NCBI GenBank assembly: GCA_951213105.1
Contig: OX578140.1
Coordinates: 118,837,653 to 118,901,652 of the forward strand
DNA length: 64,000 nucleotides
Direction of reading: 5' to 3'
DNA from: Amaurobius ferox
Lineage: Eukaryota; Arthropoda; Arachnida; Araneae; Amaurobiidae
Shown: positions 46,083 to 58,189 of the stretch, in pieces
Layout of the letters: each line of letters starts with the position of its first letter
How positions within the stretch are numbered: position 1 is the first letter of the stretch
Program-made: the position numbers and the translations under genes
The notes under the pieces: model-generated
Seen by the model: only the letters and a program-made list of their open reading frames with translations
Database searches by the model: none
Told to the model about the DNA's origin: nothing

Positions 46083-46345
46083 GGGTCAGGTGGGGTAAAG
46101 TGGTCATAAAAAGGCACATTTTTAATTTTGCTGGAATTTATACGTAAGAATTTTTCTGAAATATTCTGCTGTTTTGGATGTTATTTTACATTACATTCTT
46201 CTAGAGCACATTAGAATACATTTTAGGAATATTTTTTGAGGATAACATCTTTATATGGTATGTTCTTTTTGGCATGTCTTTATGACCACTTTAACCCATG
46301 GGGTGGGTAAAGTGAGTAGTGTGTGAGGTAAAGTGGTCATAATAA
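46083..46345. repeat. Short inverted-repeat element with GGGTAAAGTGGTCATAA motif
   Basis: ggggtaaagtggtcataaaa (46092) recurs inverted as atgaccactttaaccca (46281) and direct as ggtaaagtggtcataataaa (46327). It may be a small MITE; the ends are not resolved. Confidence 0.4.
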
Positions 46346-47590
46346 AAAAATATGATGTAAAAAGAAAATAATGAGTAAACGGTCACATTTTAATTATTTA
46401 AACACATTTTACACAACTTCTACATTTGTTGTATCCAAGAAGAACTTATTATTTATGTTTAAAATGCTAATTTTATTAAAGTTTATTTATTTATTTATAA
46501 TTTATACATATTGTTTTTTTTTATTAATTTTATATTAATTAATTTCTTTTTAATAACCGTTTGTTGTCTATTAATTGATTGTTACATATTAAAGTTTCTA
46601 ATTTATATTAATGTTTCTTCTAAATTCCTATTTCTACTGTTTGGCCTGTGCACAACCATATTTACTTTTCCAGATACATTTCAACACCTTTTAAAACTTA
46701 AATTTCACTTACCTCTAATTTCCTTAACTAAAATTAAACTAGCACAGCTACAAAAGAAACACAGCCAAATTTATGTTGAATGAAACTTGTTCATTAACAA
46801 CATTTTAACTTAAGGACGAAAACAAACAAAAGAAGTTACTAAAAAAAAATATCTTCCAAATTCATTTTACTTAAATTCCTGGTATAGTGGATAGTTTAGT
46901 ACATTGCAAAAAAATAAGAAAAGAACAATTAAAACCCAAATTAAATAAACCCAGTAAACAATTTATATACCCATTCAACAGTTTAAAATACCCAGAATTC
47001 AAATTTAAAACCCAGGTTCAGATTCCACTTTGGACTGAAGTCCAGAGTTTGGCCTGCCCAGGGAGATGTCCACTAAAAGAAAAAAAAAACAATGTAAAAA
47101 TTTAAATGTAATGAATTCTAAACAAAGAAAAATATCTGCAAGCTAATACGTCAATCTCATTTTTTTCTCTACAAGTAGTGAAACTTCCTCCGAATTAAAA
47201 CGAAACTCAAATTAAATGGCACTACAAGAAATATATTTTCAGAACCTTTTAGTAAATTATATATTGCGTATCATTTGGGGACAGCGAATGTTCTCGCTTT
47301 CGACAGTAGATGGCAGCACCACAAAACTCTTAGATGAAAGGAATGCTTGAAAACTCGAAGGGAAACACACAAAAATCAATCTATGCACTAGCTGTGTGGA
47401 TAATCTCTAAGGAGATGTTTGCATCAGAAAAACACTTAAATGAAGTTGTCACAAGATTAAAATTCGAATGGAATCACAAATCCCACTTTAGAATAACATT
47501 TGCAGTAAGGCATATCTGCGGGATTTCACTTTAGAACAAACAGCACCAGACAACTTCATGATGAGCAAACACACACCTTGGGAGTGGCCC
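46346..47590. other. AT-rich sequence, nothing recognised
   Basis: The segment near 46880-47065 has a SINE-like phrase ('gcctgcccagggagatgtcc'). Otherwise no gene or repeat is supported. Confidence 0.35.
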
Positions 47591-47593
47591 GTC

Positions 47594-48135
47594 ATCACCA
47601 CTTTCAACTAACGAGGCTTAGAAACCAGGCACTGTTTTGGTCCCTCCTGAATTTTGCACTTTGAGGCTGGTGATGGAGAGGAACAATATTGAAATTTCCC
47701 AAGCACAACGGTAACTCCGCGAGCCATGGGCGCCTTGGCCGGGCCGCAGCTTCTAAAAAAAAATGTGCATCGGACCACCACCAATGCCAGGGAATGAATG
47801 CCTCGCCAACAACATTTCCGCTTCCCAAGAACTACCAATCTTGATGAGTGAAAATTTGCGCCTCATACAGAGCACCTACGCACACCGTCTGAATAAAATA
47901 AAGACACTTCACCAAAATCCGCAAGGCGTGGTCAAAAATGCGAAGCACGAAATTGCCGCCGAAATGTCCACTACCATGTACGGCAAACCCTACAGAATGT
48001 CTAGCACCCCACTACATCTGTTTCACATTTGGTTTCTACTGATAAGCGAGAAACGGCCAACTCCGAGCTTAAAAAATGTACTTTGTCCACGATCAGGTAA
48101 ATATAATCGTCACTCGAAAGCGAAGGCGTAAAATC
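47594..48135. other. GC-richer, high-complexity segment, unassigned
   Basis: About 540 bp with visibly more G+C than its flanks and several open frames on both strands. One minus frame starts MARGVTVVLGKF after a GC-rich leader; one plus frame runs MSENLRLIQSTYAHRLNKIK to KYNRHSKAKA. A GTAAAT donor-like site follows cgatcag at 48096. I recognise no protein. It could be a host promoter with first exon or part of a retroelement leader. Confidence 0.3.
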
Positions 48136-48819
48136 ACAAAAATATGTTTCAGTGACACAGGCGAATTAGCAAAGGACTTTGTGAATATATTTAGCGTTTG
48201 TAGACACATTGTGCATGTAATTTAGAATATTGGAATGCATGAAAGGGATAATACATTTACATTAATAAGGGATAAATCGCTAAAATAGATAATAACCATA
48301 AATCAATTTAGAATTTCAATGGGAAGGGAGAAAATCATGAATTTTGAACATTAATAATCTAGAAAATTTATAATCATTTTGAACATTATAAATTTTGAAC
48401 ATTAATAATCTAGTCTCTGAAACTAAGCACAAAAAATACCACTATGCCTCGGGAAAAAAATCTAGAATAAAATTTTTTAAACAAAAGCATCAAAAACAGC
48501 CAAAATGAAAAACTCAGCGAGTGGGGTGAACCTGAACAGGCCTATTTTGGGCCTGGGTACTAAGTCAAGCTGCGGGCCCTAAGTAAAAATAAAGGGGAAG
48601 GGGTGCCACTTTTTTTATGTGTTATTTTGGGGTAGAAATGAATTTAATAAAACGTATCAAGTACAAGGTTTAATACAATATAACACAGAAAAATAAGAAG
48701 TCTATGAAAGATCGTTCATATGACGAAAAGTGGTTTGTACATTTCATTTTAAACGAAATATTTTTATACTCAGTTGCGAACTATATATTAATAATTATAG
48801 TTCGCATAGTCATATGAAT
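48136..48819. other. AT-rich sequence with hAT-like GC phrase
   Basis: The phrase 'ttttgggcctgggtactaag' and 'gcgggccctaag' (48550-48585) recall hAT end sequences but no element boundary was found. Confidence 0.3.
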
Positions 48820-49905
48820 TATAGGAAAAATCGGAAGTGACATCTACGGAACCAGAAGTGTAAATCATTAGTGAGCCTTACTCCCCACAAAATTCGATGC
48901 TTAATCCATATCAGTCATTATCTAATCTATTCCTATAGCCAACCTTGAGAAATGGGTATTGTAAAGAAAATTGTAATATTTTTAATCGGAAGTAACATCT
49001 GTAGAATCAGAAGTAGAAATCTTTAATGAATTCTCATAACCCCTAAGCAATTTTATACTGAATACATATCGGTCATCATTTAAGCTCTATCCATGGCCGA
49101 TTTTGAGAAATAAATGTTTGAAGGAAAATGAAATTTTTTTTTTATCCAGAATTGGGAAAAGAACTGGAAGTGAAAATTCTTAGTAAATTCCCACCCCCTT
49201 ACCATCCTTGAAATTCGATGCTAAATTCATATCAGTCATCATCTAAGCTCTACAGTCAATCAACATGTACATTTCAAGGAAATGTTCTGAACCGTAAGAT
49301 GAAAAACTGTAAGTAGAAATCCTTAGAAAACTAAATTTCAGAGGGGGCAGGAGGTTCCCTATTTCCTCTTGAATATGATGATGAATCTATATCAGTCATC
49401 ATCTAAGCCCATCCTTAAAAAAAATAGATGCTGCAAGGAAAATGCAAATTTTATAAATGGAAGTGACATCTCCACAACCAGAAGTTGCAATTCTTAGTGA
49501 TTTCCTCCAGCCCCTTTGAAATTTAATACTGCATAAATCATTGTCTAAGCTCTATCTTTAGCCAATTCCAAGAAATAGATGATGCAAGGGAAATTTTTCA
49601 ACCGAGAGTGGAAAAAAAATAGGAAATAAAAATTCTTCCTGAATCCAGAATTTGATGCTGAATCCATATCAGTTTTCAACAAAGTTCTATTTATAACCAA
49701 TCTTAAAAAATGGATGCTTTAAGGAAAAGAGGAAATTTTGAGCTGGAAATGGAAACATAACTTGATATGGAAATCTTTAGTGAACTTCCCTACCGCCTCC
49801 TCCAGAATTTAATGCTAGATCCATACCAATCCTTATCTAAGCTCCATTTATAATAAATTCTGAGAAATTGATGCTTCAAAATAATTTTTTGGAAAAAACA
49901 GTGGC
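48820..49905 (+). repeat. Degenerate tandem array, about 7 units of 130-170 bp
   Basis: The motif catatcagtcatcatctaag or close variants fall at about 48907, 49075, 49228, 49388, 49532, 49665 and 49822. Each unit also has a ggaagt(g)acat block, 'ccagaagt-gaaa', a CCCC patch, 'aaattcgatgctgaatcc' and 'gagaaat-gatgct'. It is old and diverged, with no reading frame. Confidence 0.72.
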
Positions 49906-51426
49906 ATTGCAACATTTTTACCGTCAACATTCACTCAAAGAAAACAGTTATCAGTGTTGCAGCTGAATTACTTCCAATCAGTGTGCTATGTAGAATATAA
50001 ATAAAATAAAATATGTCCGAAATATCTCTGGATCTTATCAGACGATCTACTTTCATTTGTTTCCTAACTTTTTAGATGGAAATAGCAAGTGCACATATAC
50101 ATGCGGTTTTCTGCATCAATCATTTTGACTCACTAAAAATCCCACGACGCAAAGTTCTCTGCTTTTGAAAAAAAAACTTTTTAACAGTTAGCAGCAAGAG
50201 TTTGTATCCTCCAAATACTCCACCTAAATTATTCTAAGAGGTTTGAATCTAGATATTTTTTAAAACTTTACCGATTGAAATCACTTTTGATTTAATACAT
50301 TACATCAAACTGTTACAAAATAATATTTTCTAAATTACATGATTTTGAAGACTTTTGTTGAATTTCATCTTTTATATGCTGCATTAGCCCTATTTAAATG
50401 CCAATTCGCCAATTATTATGCTACAGTTAAGAAAATGATGGTATGTTGAGAACAATTTATACCAGCATAGCGGGAGCAGTGACATTTTATTTTCTTTTGT
50501 ATCATTTGATTTTCACCAAAAATCAAATCAGTGCCTAATCAACATAGCTACCAAATTTTAAGAAAATTTAGTGAATGTCTTTTAAACTACAGTGAATACA
50601 AAGACTGCCTAGATATTCCCACAGTCGGACAATCCACCAACATAAAGTTGATAAAATGAAGTTCATTAAAAACGTTTTTGTTTCATAACTACATATTTTA
50701 TTTTAATTTATTTTTATAATTACATTAAGAGAATGAAAACATGAAATTAATTCAATATTATATTGTCATGTGTTCATTATGTTCATAAAATGTTTCTTCC
50801 AAAATATATCAATTCTGATGTTTATGAAATAAAATATCAAGTGCGAATCCAAAATTCTTTTTCGAGCGTGTGAGGTCGCACAAGCTGTAATGCCAAACAA
50901 CACTGTTTGAATATACAAAAGATCCCATATAATAATAAAAACTTCTCTATTTTGGATTTTGGGGAAGGGGGCAAACCCCCAAATCTCCTCACTCCTCTTC
51001 CCTGGATATTCCTTAGCAAAATGTAATAAATATATGATAGAGATGTTAATTTTCCCTTTCACTGACTGAGCACAGTTCCTAGTAATTAACAAGTTCAACA
51101 TAAAATCATACAATATAAAGTGAAAGTTTAGAAACGCATTATAAACACAAAAGCATTAATTTCCCTCTTATAATGCAATATTTTCTCTGAAGTTTTGTAT
51201 ATATTTAATTATAGTTATTTTAAAGGATTAAATTTACAAAACAGCATAGGAATTTGATGAAATAAATTTTTATTCATTCTAAGATTAGCTTTGTTTCAAG
51301 ATTAATATATCTGAAAATAATATTTGAAAAATATAAAATTATTTTCAACATACATTAAAATTTTGCATTGGGATTTGTTTCAGCAAATAATTTTTTTTAT
51401 AAGATTTAGTCACGTGTTGAGAGATG
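49906..51426. other. AT-rich sequence, nothing recognised
   Basis: The minus frames near 50766-51113 have no recognised motif. Confidence 0.35.
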
Positions 51427-51442
51427 CACTAGCAACTAGCAC

Positions 51443-51486
51443 GTTGCTCAAGTCCTCTGGATGAGTCGGACGGCCTGGGTTTTCCA
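51443..51486 (+). mobile_element. 44-bp tail-only SINE insertion, 16-bp target duplication
   Basis: Perfect copies of cactagcaactagcac (51427-51442 and 51487-51502) flank 44 bp that include ggatgagtcggacggcctgg. The duplication is longer than a third of the insertion. Confidence 0.75.
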
Positions 51487-51502
51487 CACTAGCAACTAGC
51501 AC

Positions 51503-53118
51503 TGATAACATATATGAGATTACCATAAAATTGCATGAGAAATTAAAATAAACTTGCTGTAAAGAAATATAGTCTATCACTGAAACTGAAATCAACGTGG
51601 TAAGCAAGTTCATGCCAGGGAGGAAGAAACCAGAATTTTTCTTTCAACATCCCTGCATTCAGTCGAACACGGCCATGGATACCCCGTCGCGTTAATTGGT
51701 TTACGACTTCGAGAAGCAATCAAGATTCTAGCTCTTTGGTTTACGACCTCGAAGAGCAGGAAGATAAGATCGCCCCCTTCCCAAACTGATAATTTCACAA
51801 AAGAAACCTGTTGAAGGGTCGTTCATCTCAGTAGTTAGCTGGATGTGATTGATATGAGCTGTAAACATGAATGAGCAAACTTTCCCACCAGACTCATAAA
51901 CGTATCCATTTAGGTGTAATTCTAGAAAATTTCTTCCTGTAAGGATCGGTTTTTATTGCCTTCAGATTCTGAACACAATGACACTGAAGCTAGCTGTACC
52001 CAGACGGCTTGTATTGAACTAAGGGGCCCTTCTTTGAGGCTTTTTTGGCTATTTCAGAAATGAGATATAGAATCCTAAACACATGAGATATAGAAATCAA
52101 ACGCAACTTATCAGATGTTTACTAAATGTTTTGTACTTTTCTTTCATTCAAACTTATAGGTTGTGTTTAGGCTTTATATCTAATTTACATTTGTAAATTT
52201 ATAATTACGCATATGTAAATTTCAAAAACTTTAAGTAATTTAGAAAAAAGAACTATATATTCATACACAAATGTATAAATATTTTATCCTCAGCAATGTT
52301 CACGGGCCTCTAAAAGTTGCCGGGCCCCAGTACAGTAGTACCAACTGACCCCCCTCCCCTTTGTGAGGACCCTGAACCTGAAACCAGACAGTAAATGCTC
52401 GCTTGCCTGATGACTCTTGGGATCACATGTTGAAAATGTTGGCAAACCATATTGTTACTCAAGGAAGGCACACTGATTGGGAATAAAACCATTCTAAACT
52501 TAAGTACCATGAAAGGGCAAAAAAATAATAATACTTTGAACTTTATAAAAGAAACAAACAAATCCCATGTAATATTAACCCACATGGTATATGTCAAGGA
52601 CTTTGTTCCCAAAAAAATTTCTATCTAAATTCCAAATTTTAAACTCAATATGATACAAATGAAATCTATCAACAGGGAAAACACCCTGTAAGAAAAAAAA
52701 TATATTTAAACCTCAACCTTAAAATTACTAAACATATTAAACTGAACTTTCAAAAGAAAAAAAATTCCTATCAAAACTGCAATCTTAAGCACACTAAAAT
52801 TTTAAATCATAACCTTAAAACTGGGGAAGTACACCACTTATCAAAGAAAATTTTTTAACTCAATCCCCCCAAAAAAGAAAAACTTTAATCATTTCAAACT
52901 CGCTTAGTGTAAAAGCAGAACCAGAGCAATGTAACATAAAAAAAAATACACTAAATAAACCCTTTCCGAGGGAACTGCCCATTTGTGGGATCAACAAAAT
53001 GATATACTCAGTGCGCCTAACTCTCAAGCTGCATTACCAACACTACCCTAGGGTCTACTACATATTAATATCAATTTAACTGCACTATCTTTCCATGCAA
53101 AAGAATCCTCAATATAAC
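51503..53118. other. AT-rich sequence, nothing recognised
   Basis: Near 52310-52370 a GC-rich phrase (gccgggccccagtacagtag) may be a decayed transposon end. There are no genes. Confidence 0.3.
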
Positions 53119-53388
53119 TGGCCTGGTATAATGAATGTTCCAATCCCCTAATTATATATAAATACAATAACTCATCTCTGCCACAAGGAAAACTACCATA
53201 ACTGCTTGTGGAATACTGGCCTCTGGCTACACACTAAGCTACCATTAGGCTCAGGGTTGGTCGTGTGGTCTGGGTCTTCAACCTCCTTTTGGCCTGGTAT
53301 AATGAATGTTCCAATCCCCTAATTATATATAAATACAATAACTCATCTCTGCCACAAGGAAAACTACCGTAACTGCTTGTGGAATACT
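53119..53388 (+). repeat. 99-bp direct repeat flanking a 72-bp SINE-tail segment
   Basis: 53119-53217 and 53290-53388 are identical except for about one base (ccata/ccgta). Between them, 72 bp contain ggttggtcgtgtggtctggg and cttcaacc, a variant of the SINE tail. The flank is far longer than a normal retroposon target duplication. Confidence 0.7.
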
Positions 53389-53552
53389 CAAACTGAACCA
53401 AACTGTAGCGAAACATAACTCCTATATACCAGTCCAGTGCTAACTCCCTTAATTTTCATGGGGCCCGGGGCCCAATAATTAAACAAATACTTCCCGAAAT
53501 AATAATACATTTCTAAGCATCTTTACTAAGAACAGGTACACTCCCTTTTTCC

Positions 53553-53583
<31 letters not shown>

Positions 53584-54139
53584 AACCCAAACATTGTTTA
53601 CTAAACTACTTCCGAAAAATTTAAATAAATCAACTTTAGAAAATTTAAATAATTGAAAACTTTGAGTACTTAAAATTTCTGAGTATGAATTACTGAAACC
53701 TAAATAAAGCTAACTTCAATCACTTCATAAAAGAAACCAAAAATTTAGTATACGTTTCATCCAAAAATGACTTTTCCTATTAATTTAACTGTTAATTATA
53801 AAGTTCATTTAACTATAAATTATAAATATAATATCTAATTCTCTGTCTCTCTCATTTAAATAATTTTAACAAGATATCTGCCTGTGGCATGTGCAATCAG
53901 TAAGCAGCACAGAAGAAAAATAAACCGAGTTTCATCATCACTAGCCATTATATAAAATTTATGTTAAAGAACACATGTCCCACAATTGAGCTCTAAACCC
54001 ATACAGACTGGAATGATCACATCCAAAATAAATCTAAAGGAAATAGAAATTTAGCAAATAGAACTAATAAGGTGAGGTACCCAACAAGCAAATAATGATG
54101 AACGACCCATGATGATGTTAAATCATATCACAGAATCAA
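53389..54139. other. AT-rich sequence with long A run
   Basis: An A run of about 32 bases lies at 53551-53580. No gene was recognised. Confidence 0.35.
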
Positions 54140-54667
54140 TATTCAATATGAAATTATAGATTCAATATCTAGTGAAATTGAAACAAGATTTAATGAGAAC
54201 AATATATACGTTTTGTTTGCCCTTAGTTCAGTATCATCCAGATCAGATGTCGAAAAAGAAAATGTTTCAACCATATGCAAAGTATATGACTTCCAGAAAG
54301 AGGAATTGCTGTGTGAATTGCGACTGTTTTATTCAATGGTGAAATATGAAAACATAGACCATCCCAATTTTAAAAGTCGCCTGGATTATTTTAACGAGTG
54401 GAATTTAAAAAAAATGTGTTTCTTGTCATAACATTATTAGTTAAATTATTTTTGACTGTGCCAATCAGCTCAGCCAGTTGTGAAAGGTCTTTTTAGTATC
54501 TTAGGAGGCTGAAAAATTATTTTCGCAGTACAATGGGACAAGAAAAGACTTTCATCTTTAGCTGTTTTAGCTATAGAACAAGATATACCACTGGATTATG
54601 ATGATATTGTAACAAAATTTTCTCTTCTTCTTCCAGACTCTAAGAACCAGAGTTTAAAATTTCAATA
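54140..54667 (+). pseudogene. hAT transposase C-terminus (ZMYM1-like dimerisation region)
   Basis: It reads NIQYEIIDSISSEIETRF from 54150 and then VCKVYDFQKEELLCELRL-like sequence. From 54445 it gives LTVPISSASCERSF, RRLKNYFRSTMGQE and LAVLAIEQDIPLDYDDI. The SSASCERSF and LRSTMGQERL-type blocks are the hAT dimerisation domain. A stop follows SCERSF, and a frame change follows GQE. It could be a remnant of an autonomous partner for hAT copies such as 29891-43284, but no sequence link is shown. Confidence 0.72.
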
Positions 54668-55849
54668 AAAGGTAAATAAATATAGATATTTGTATTTAGA
54701 AAAATTATGTTAACCACAATTAAGTTAACACAATTATGTCAACAACAATTATTTTTTTCAACATCAACAATTTTGTGATCCCTCCCTTTCAATCATTGTT
54801 GTAAAAAACAGCCACATACATATTTTGTGTTAGTGACGTCACCAATCTTCTTAACATGGGTGCTCTTAAGATAGGGCAAGGGGAAAGGGCACTTGCCCCA
54901 CCTGGACATTATAGTCACAAAAGTAGGCATCATGCTAGTCGATGTTGTACGTCTTATCCTTGAGTTTTTGAGTTTTCCCCCCCTCGTAAAAAAAAGTTTT
55001 ATGGGTGCCTATACCCCTTGGGTTAAGTTACATTTTTAAGTTTGGTATCAATCGAAAGATATTTTCAAGCCCTTTAAAGTGGAGGGTTACATGCTATAAT
55101 TGTAATCATTTGACAATGATATCGAATTTTCAAATATTTTCATGTAAAATTGGTAAAAAAAAAAGAAATCACGAACTAATTAAGATGAATTCTAGTATGA
55201 GAAAGTCGAGTGGAGCAACACTCCAATTAATTTTATTTCAATAAGAAAAACAAATATAATATTTTCACTATTATCCAATGTTAAAACTTTGTAGTAATTA
55301 CTTTTTACAAGAAATGAATAAACACCATTGCTGTCGAATATTTATAGCTGTTCTCGAGATTATAGAAAATTTATTTTTCTACACAGCTTAATATTTCTAG
55401 AAGTAATAAAGTGATTTACATGAAATTTTGTAAGCTTATTGTAACATCATCATATTATACAGTATGTAACTTGTTATGTGATTAATGAATGTAACAGAAC
55501 GGTAATGTGATTTAAGAGTCAATTAAACTGCTAAATGTACAGAAAATTGTGATTATGTTACACATGAAAGATTAATTTGAAAAATAGTTCATCTTCATTC
55601 TACAAATGTTTTATATTGATTTATTTTTTTATATACGAAGTATGAAAATCTCGGCGTAAACAAATCATAAAATTTGGAAAGAGACTAATTTTTCATTTTT
55701 ACTTCTTGAACAAAATAATTAATAAAACAAATATAACCGTAGTTTAGATTATACAAAATTCAGATTAATGGGGTTCAGATTATCGAATAGTTACTGTTTT
55801 TTTTATAAAATATAGATTGAAATAAGGAATTATGATGGGGAATTTTTGG
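54668..55849. other. AT-rich sequence with a pogo-like terminal fragment
   Basis: The block near 55741-55800 ends cagattatcgaatagttactg. Its inverse resembles the CAGTA...CTCG-ATAATC ends of pogo/Tigger elements. No left end was found. Confidence 0.35.
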
Positions 55850-56213
55850 CAACACACCTGGGTGGAGCTTCACAAAAAAACTCGATTGGGACCTCAAGAA
55901 ATCTCGATGCCACTGGCACCAGGGTAACCCACAAGTGACTTATCTACCAAATTTTGCGAAATTTGATCTATTAGTTTTTCAGTTAGAGTGGATACAGGCA
56001 ATTTTTGTAGACTATTTCGCAAGAAAAGGCGGGTTCTTTTATCCTGAATCTAACCCAATACTAATCAGCACCAAGGTCACACACAAGTGACTTACCAAAT
56101 TTTATGAAATTCGGTCTATTAGTTTTTGAGTTAGAGTAGATACATACATTGCACTTACAGACACACACACACACACACGTGTCATTCTAAAAATAGTGTT
56201 TACGTGTTCTAGA
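55850..56213 (-). repeat. Hairpin-ended repeat, copy 6, first part
   Basis: It is the inverse of 9700-10000 (variant with 'gaaattcggtctattag' and 'acaagtgacttacc'). It ends at ctaga just before a 9-bp target site. The rest of the copy follows at 57905. Confidence 0.65.
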
Positions 56214-56222
56214 GATCCCGAA

Positions 56223-57895
56223 CGAAGTGGTCAGGCTACCTGCAAGTGCGGTTGCGGAAACAATGTAATTTGGCTGCTGTCAAGTGCGGATGTGCATTGA
56301 GCTACCTGCCAGTGGGCTACCGTCAAATTAACTGGATGGTTGTTGTCTTACGGCTGAAGGTAACAAATTATATTTCGTTTACTAACGTTAGACGACAGTG
56401 TTATTTAAATTGTAATTCTTCAAATATATTTAAAAATAAATTAATGATAAAAGAGTCGAATTTTACGATTTCTAGCTCCTACAAATGTATATATAGCATT
56501 AAAATAAAGCTTGAAGAATGGAGCGATTCCTCTTTTCCACTTCTATTTTTCTGAAAATAAAATATAATAATCTTTCCAAACTTTTTAAGGAACTTGACAA
56601 GAAGTATTTGATCATAAAATTGTCTAATTAATAGAACAGAGCTGGAGCCCCCCCCCGCCCCCCACACCTCCCGGTGTGCAAGGGAACCCGGCCCGGACAG
56701 GAAAAATTAGGTACAAAAATGAGGGGACGGGGACCCGGAGAGGTCCCTTCCACCCTCACTTTCCACGGGCCTGCATGTGTGTGCTTTATATTGAAGAAAA
56801 AGAATAAGAAAAAGGTACAAGTGACATTTTACTCCTTCTCAGAAAAACGCTGTTAAAGTTGTGAAGGAAGAATATAAAATATTTACGCAAGTACTTCTAG
56901 TGAAGGAATATGATTTAATAGCACTAAATTTATGCTTAACTTATCTTTCAGCAAATTTTCTCTTCCATTTCATAATATTCAACCATTCAATTACAAGCAG
57001 CTATTTTTTTTAATATATATAATAATATATTCTTAAAAAAGATTTAATTATAAACCAGTTTTTCATTTTTTTAATTATTCAATAATGCATTTTTTATGTA
57101 CATAATAAACTGAGTAAATTATGTTTTTTTTTGTTAGTATTAATTTTAGTTTTTTCATAAGTGGCAAAAAGGTTTCCCATCGGTAAGTATTTAAAACGAA
57201 TTCTAATATAATATTTAATAATATATTTTTCAAAAGCATTTTTAAATTTGTTCTTATAATTTAATAATTTACTCTTATTTATTATATTTAATAATTTACG
57301 TTTTAAGAATTTTAAATTATTTTTTCCCGCTATTCCTTTTGTGTAATGTTTTAAATTTATCCTTAAAAAAAATCCTGTTATATATAAAAAATAATTATTT
57401 TATAACTTTTCTTTATCAAGAAAGAAAATATTTAAAAATAAACTACTTTAAAATATTAAAAATATACTATTTTTAGATCTCACCAATGCATATATAACAT
57501 CAAAATAGATCTTGAAAAATGGAATTTTTTCCTCCTATATACATATAGGAAGAGGGAATTGGGGGGGGGGGGCTTTGATTTTATTGAAATTATTTTCATT
57601 ATTACATGTTAGCTGGAATAATATGTCCAATGACTTTTTAAAGTATTTATTCTTATATTACAGCTACAGTTAAACATATATTACACAACATAGCTATAAA
57701 AAGGGGTTTGAATTTAAAAATATATAAAAATTTCTTATACTTGTATATTGCAGTCAGCATAATGTCGACCTAAACAGAATATAACTCTACTTTCCACCGG
57801 AAGACAACTGTCCGACTAATTTGACGGAAGTCCACTTGCAGGTTTCCTACTACAACTCCATCTGCGACCGCATATGCAGGCAGCCTACCACAGCC
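56223..57895. mobile_element. 1.67-kb element with 9-bp target duplication (Mutator-like?)
   Basis: gatcccgaa flanks both sides (56214-56222 and 57896-57904). The left end (ggtcaggctacctgcaagtg...) and inverted right end (ggtaggctgcctgcatatg...) share an imperfect terminal repeat of about 140 bp, including the block cgtcaaatta. Removing the insertion restores the repeat as read at 9720-9740. A 9-bp duplication with long TIRs fits Mutator-like elements; no transposase remains. G runs occur near 57559. Confidence 0.7.
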
Positions 57896-57904
57896 GATCC
57901 CGAA

Positions 57905-57992
57905 ACGTGTAAATCCGTCAAAAACTCGAGTTGCAATTTTCAACATGATTCCAATACTTTCTCTATACATTCCCATGTATTTCAGAGAAAGT
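57905..57992 (-). repeat. Hairpin-ended repeat, copy 6, second part with hairpin
   Basis: It contains acgtgtaaatccgtcaaaaa and the terminal hairpin tactttctctatacattccc ... cagagaaagt. It is continuous with 55850-56213 before the insertion. Confidence 0.65.
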
Positions 57993-58189
57993 CAAAAGAC
58001 ACATAAAATGCTGATTTTTGCAATAAATTATAGCAAAATTATGATTTTTTAGTATTTGTTAAATTTACAAGAAAATGTTCGAAACATTGAAGGAGTTACT
58101 GTGGTTTGAACTTCCGGATAAACAATTGACTGACATTTATTATTTGGAAAAATCACACAAAATTTATTCTATTTGTTTTATTTGTTCCA
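57993..58189. other. Short spacer
   Basis: Nothing recognised. Confidence 0.3.

Noticed and set aside
50766..51113. 115-residue minus-strand frame
   Set aside because: Composition is low-complexity, no domain or splice context was recognised.
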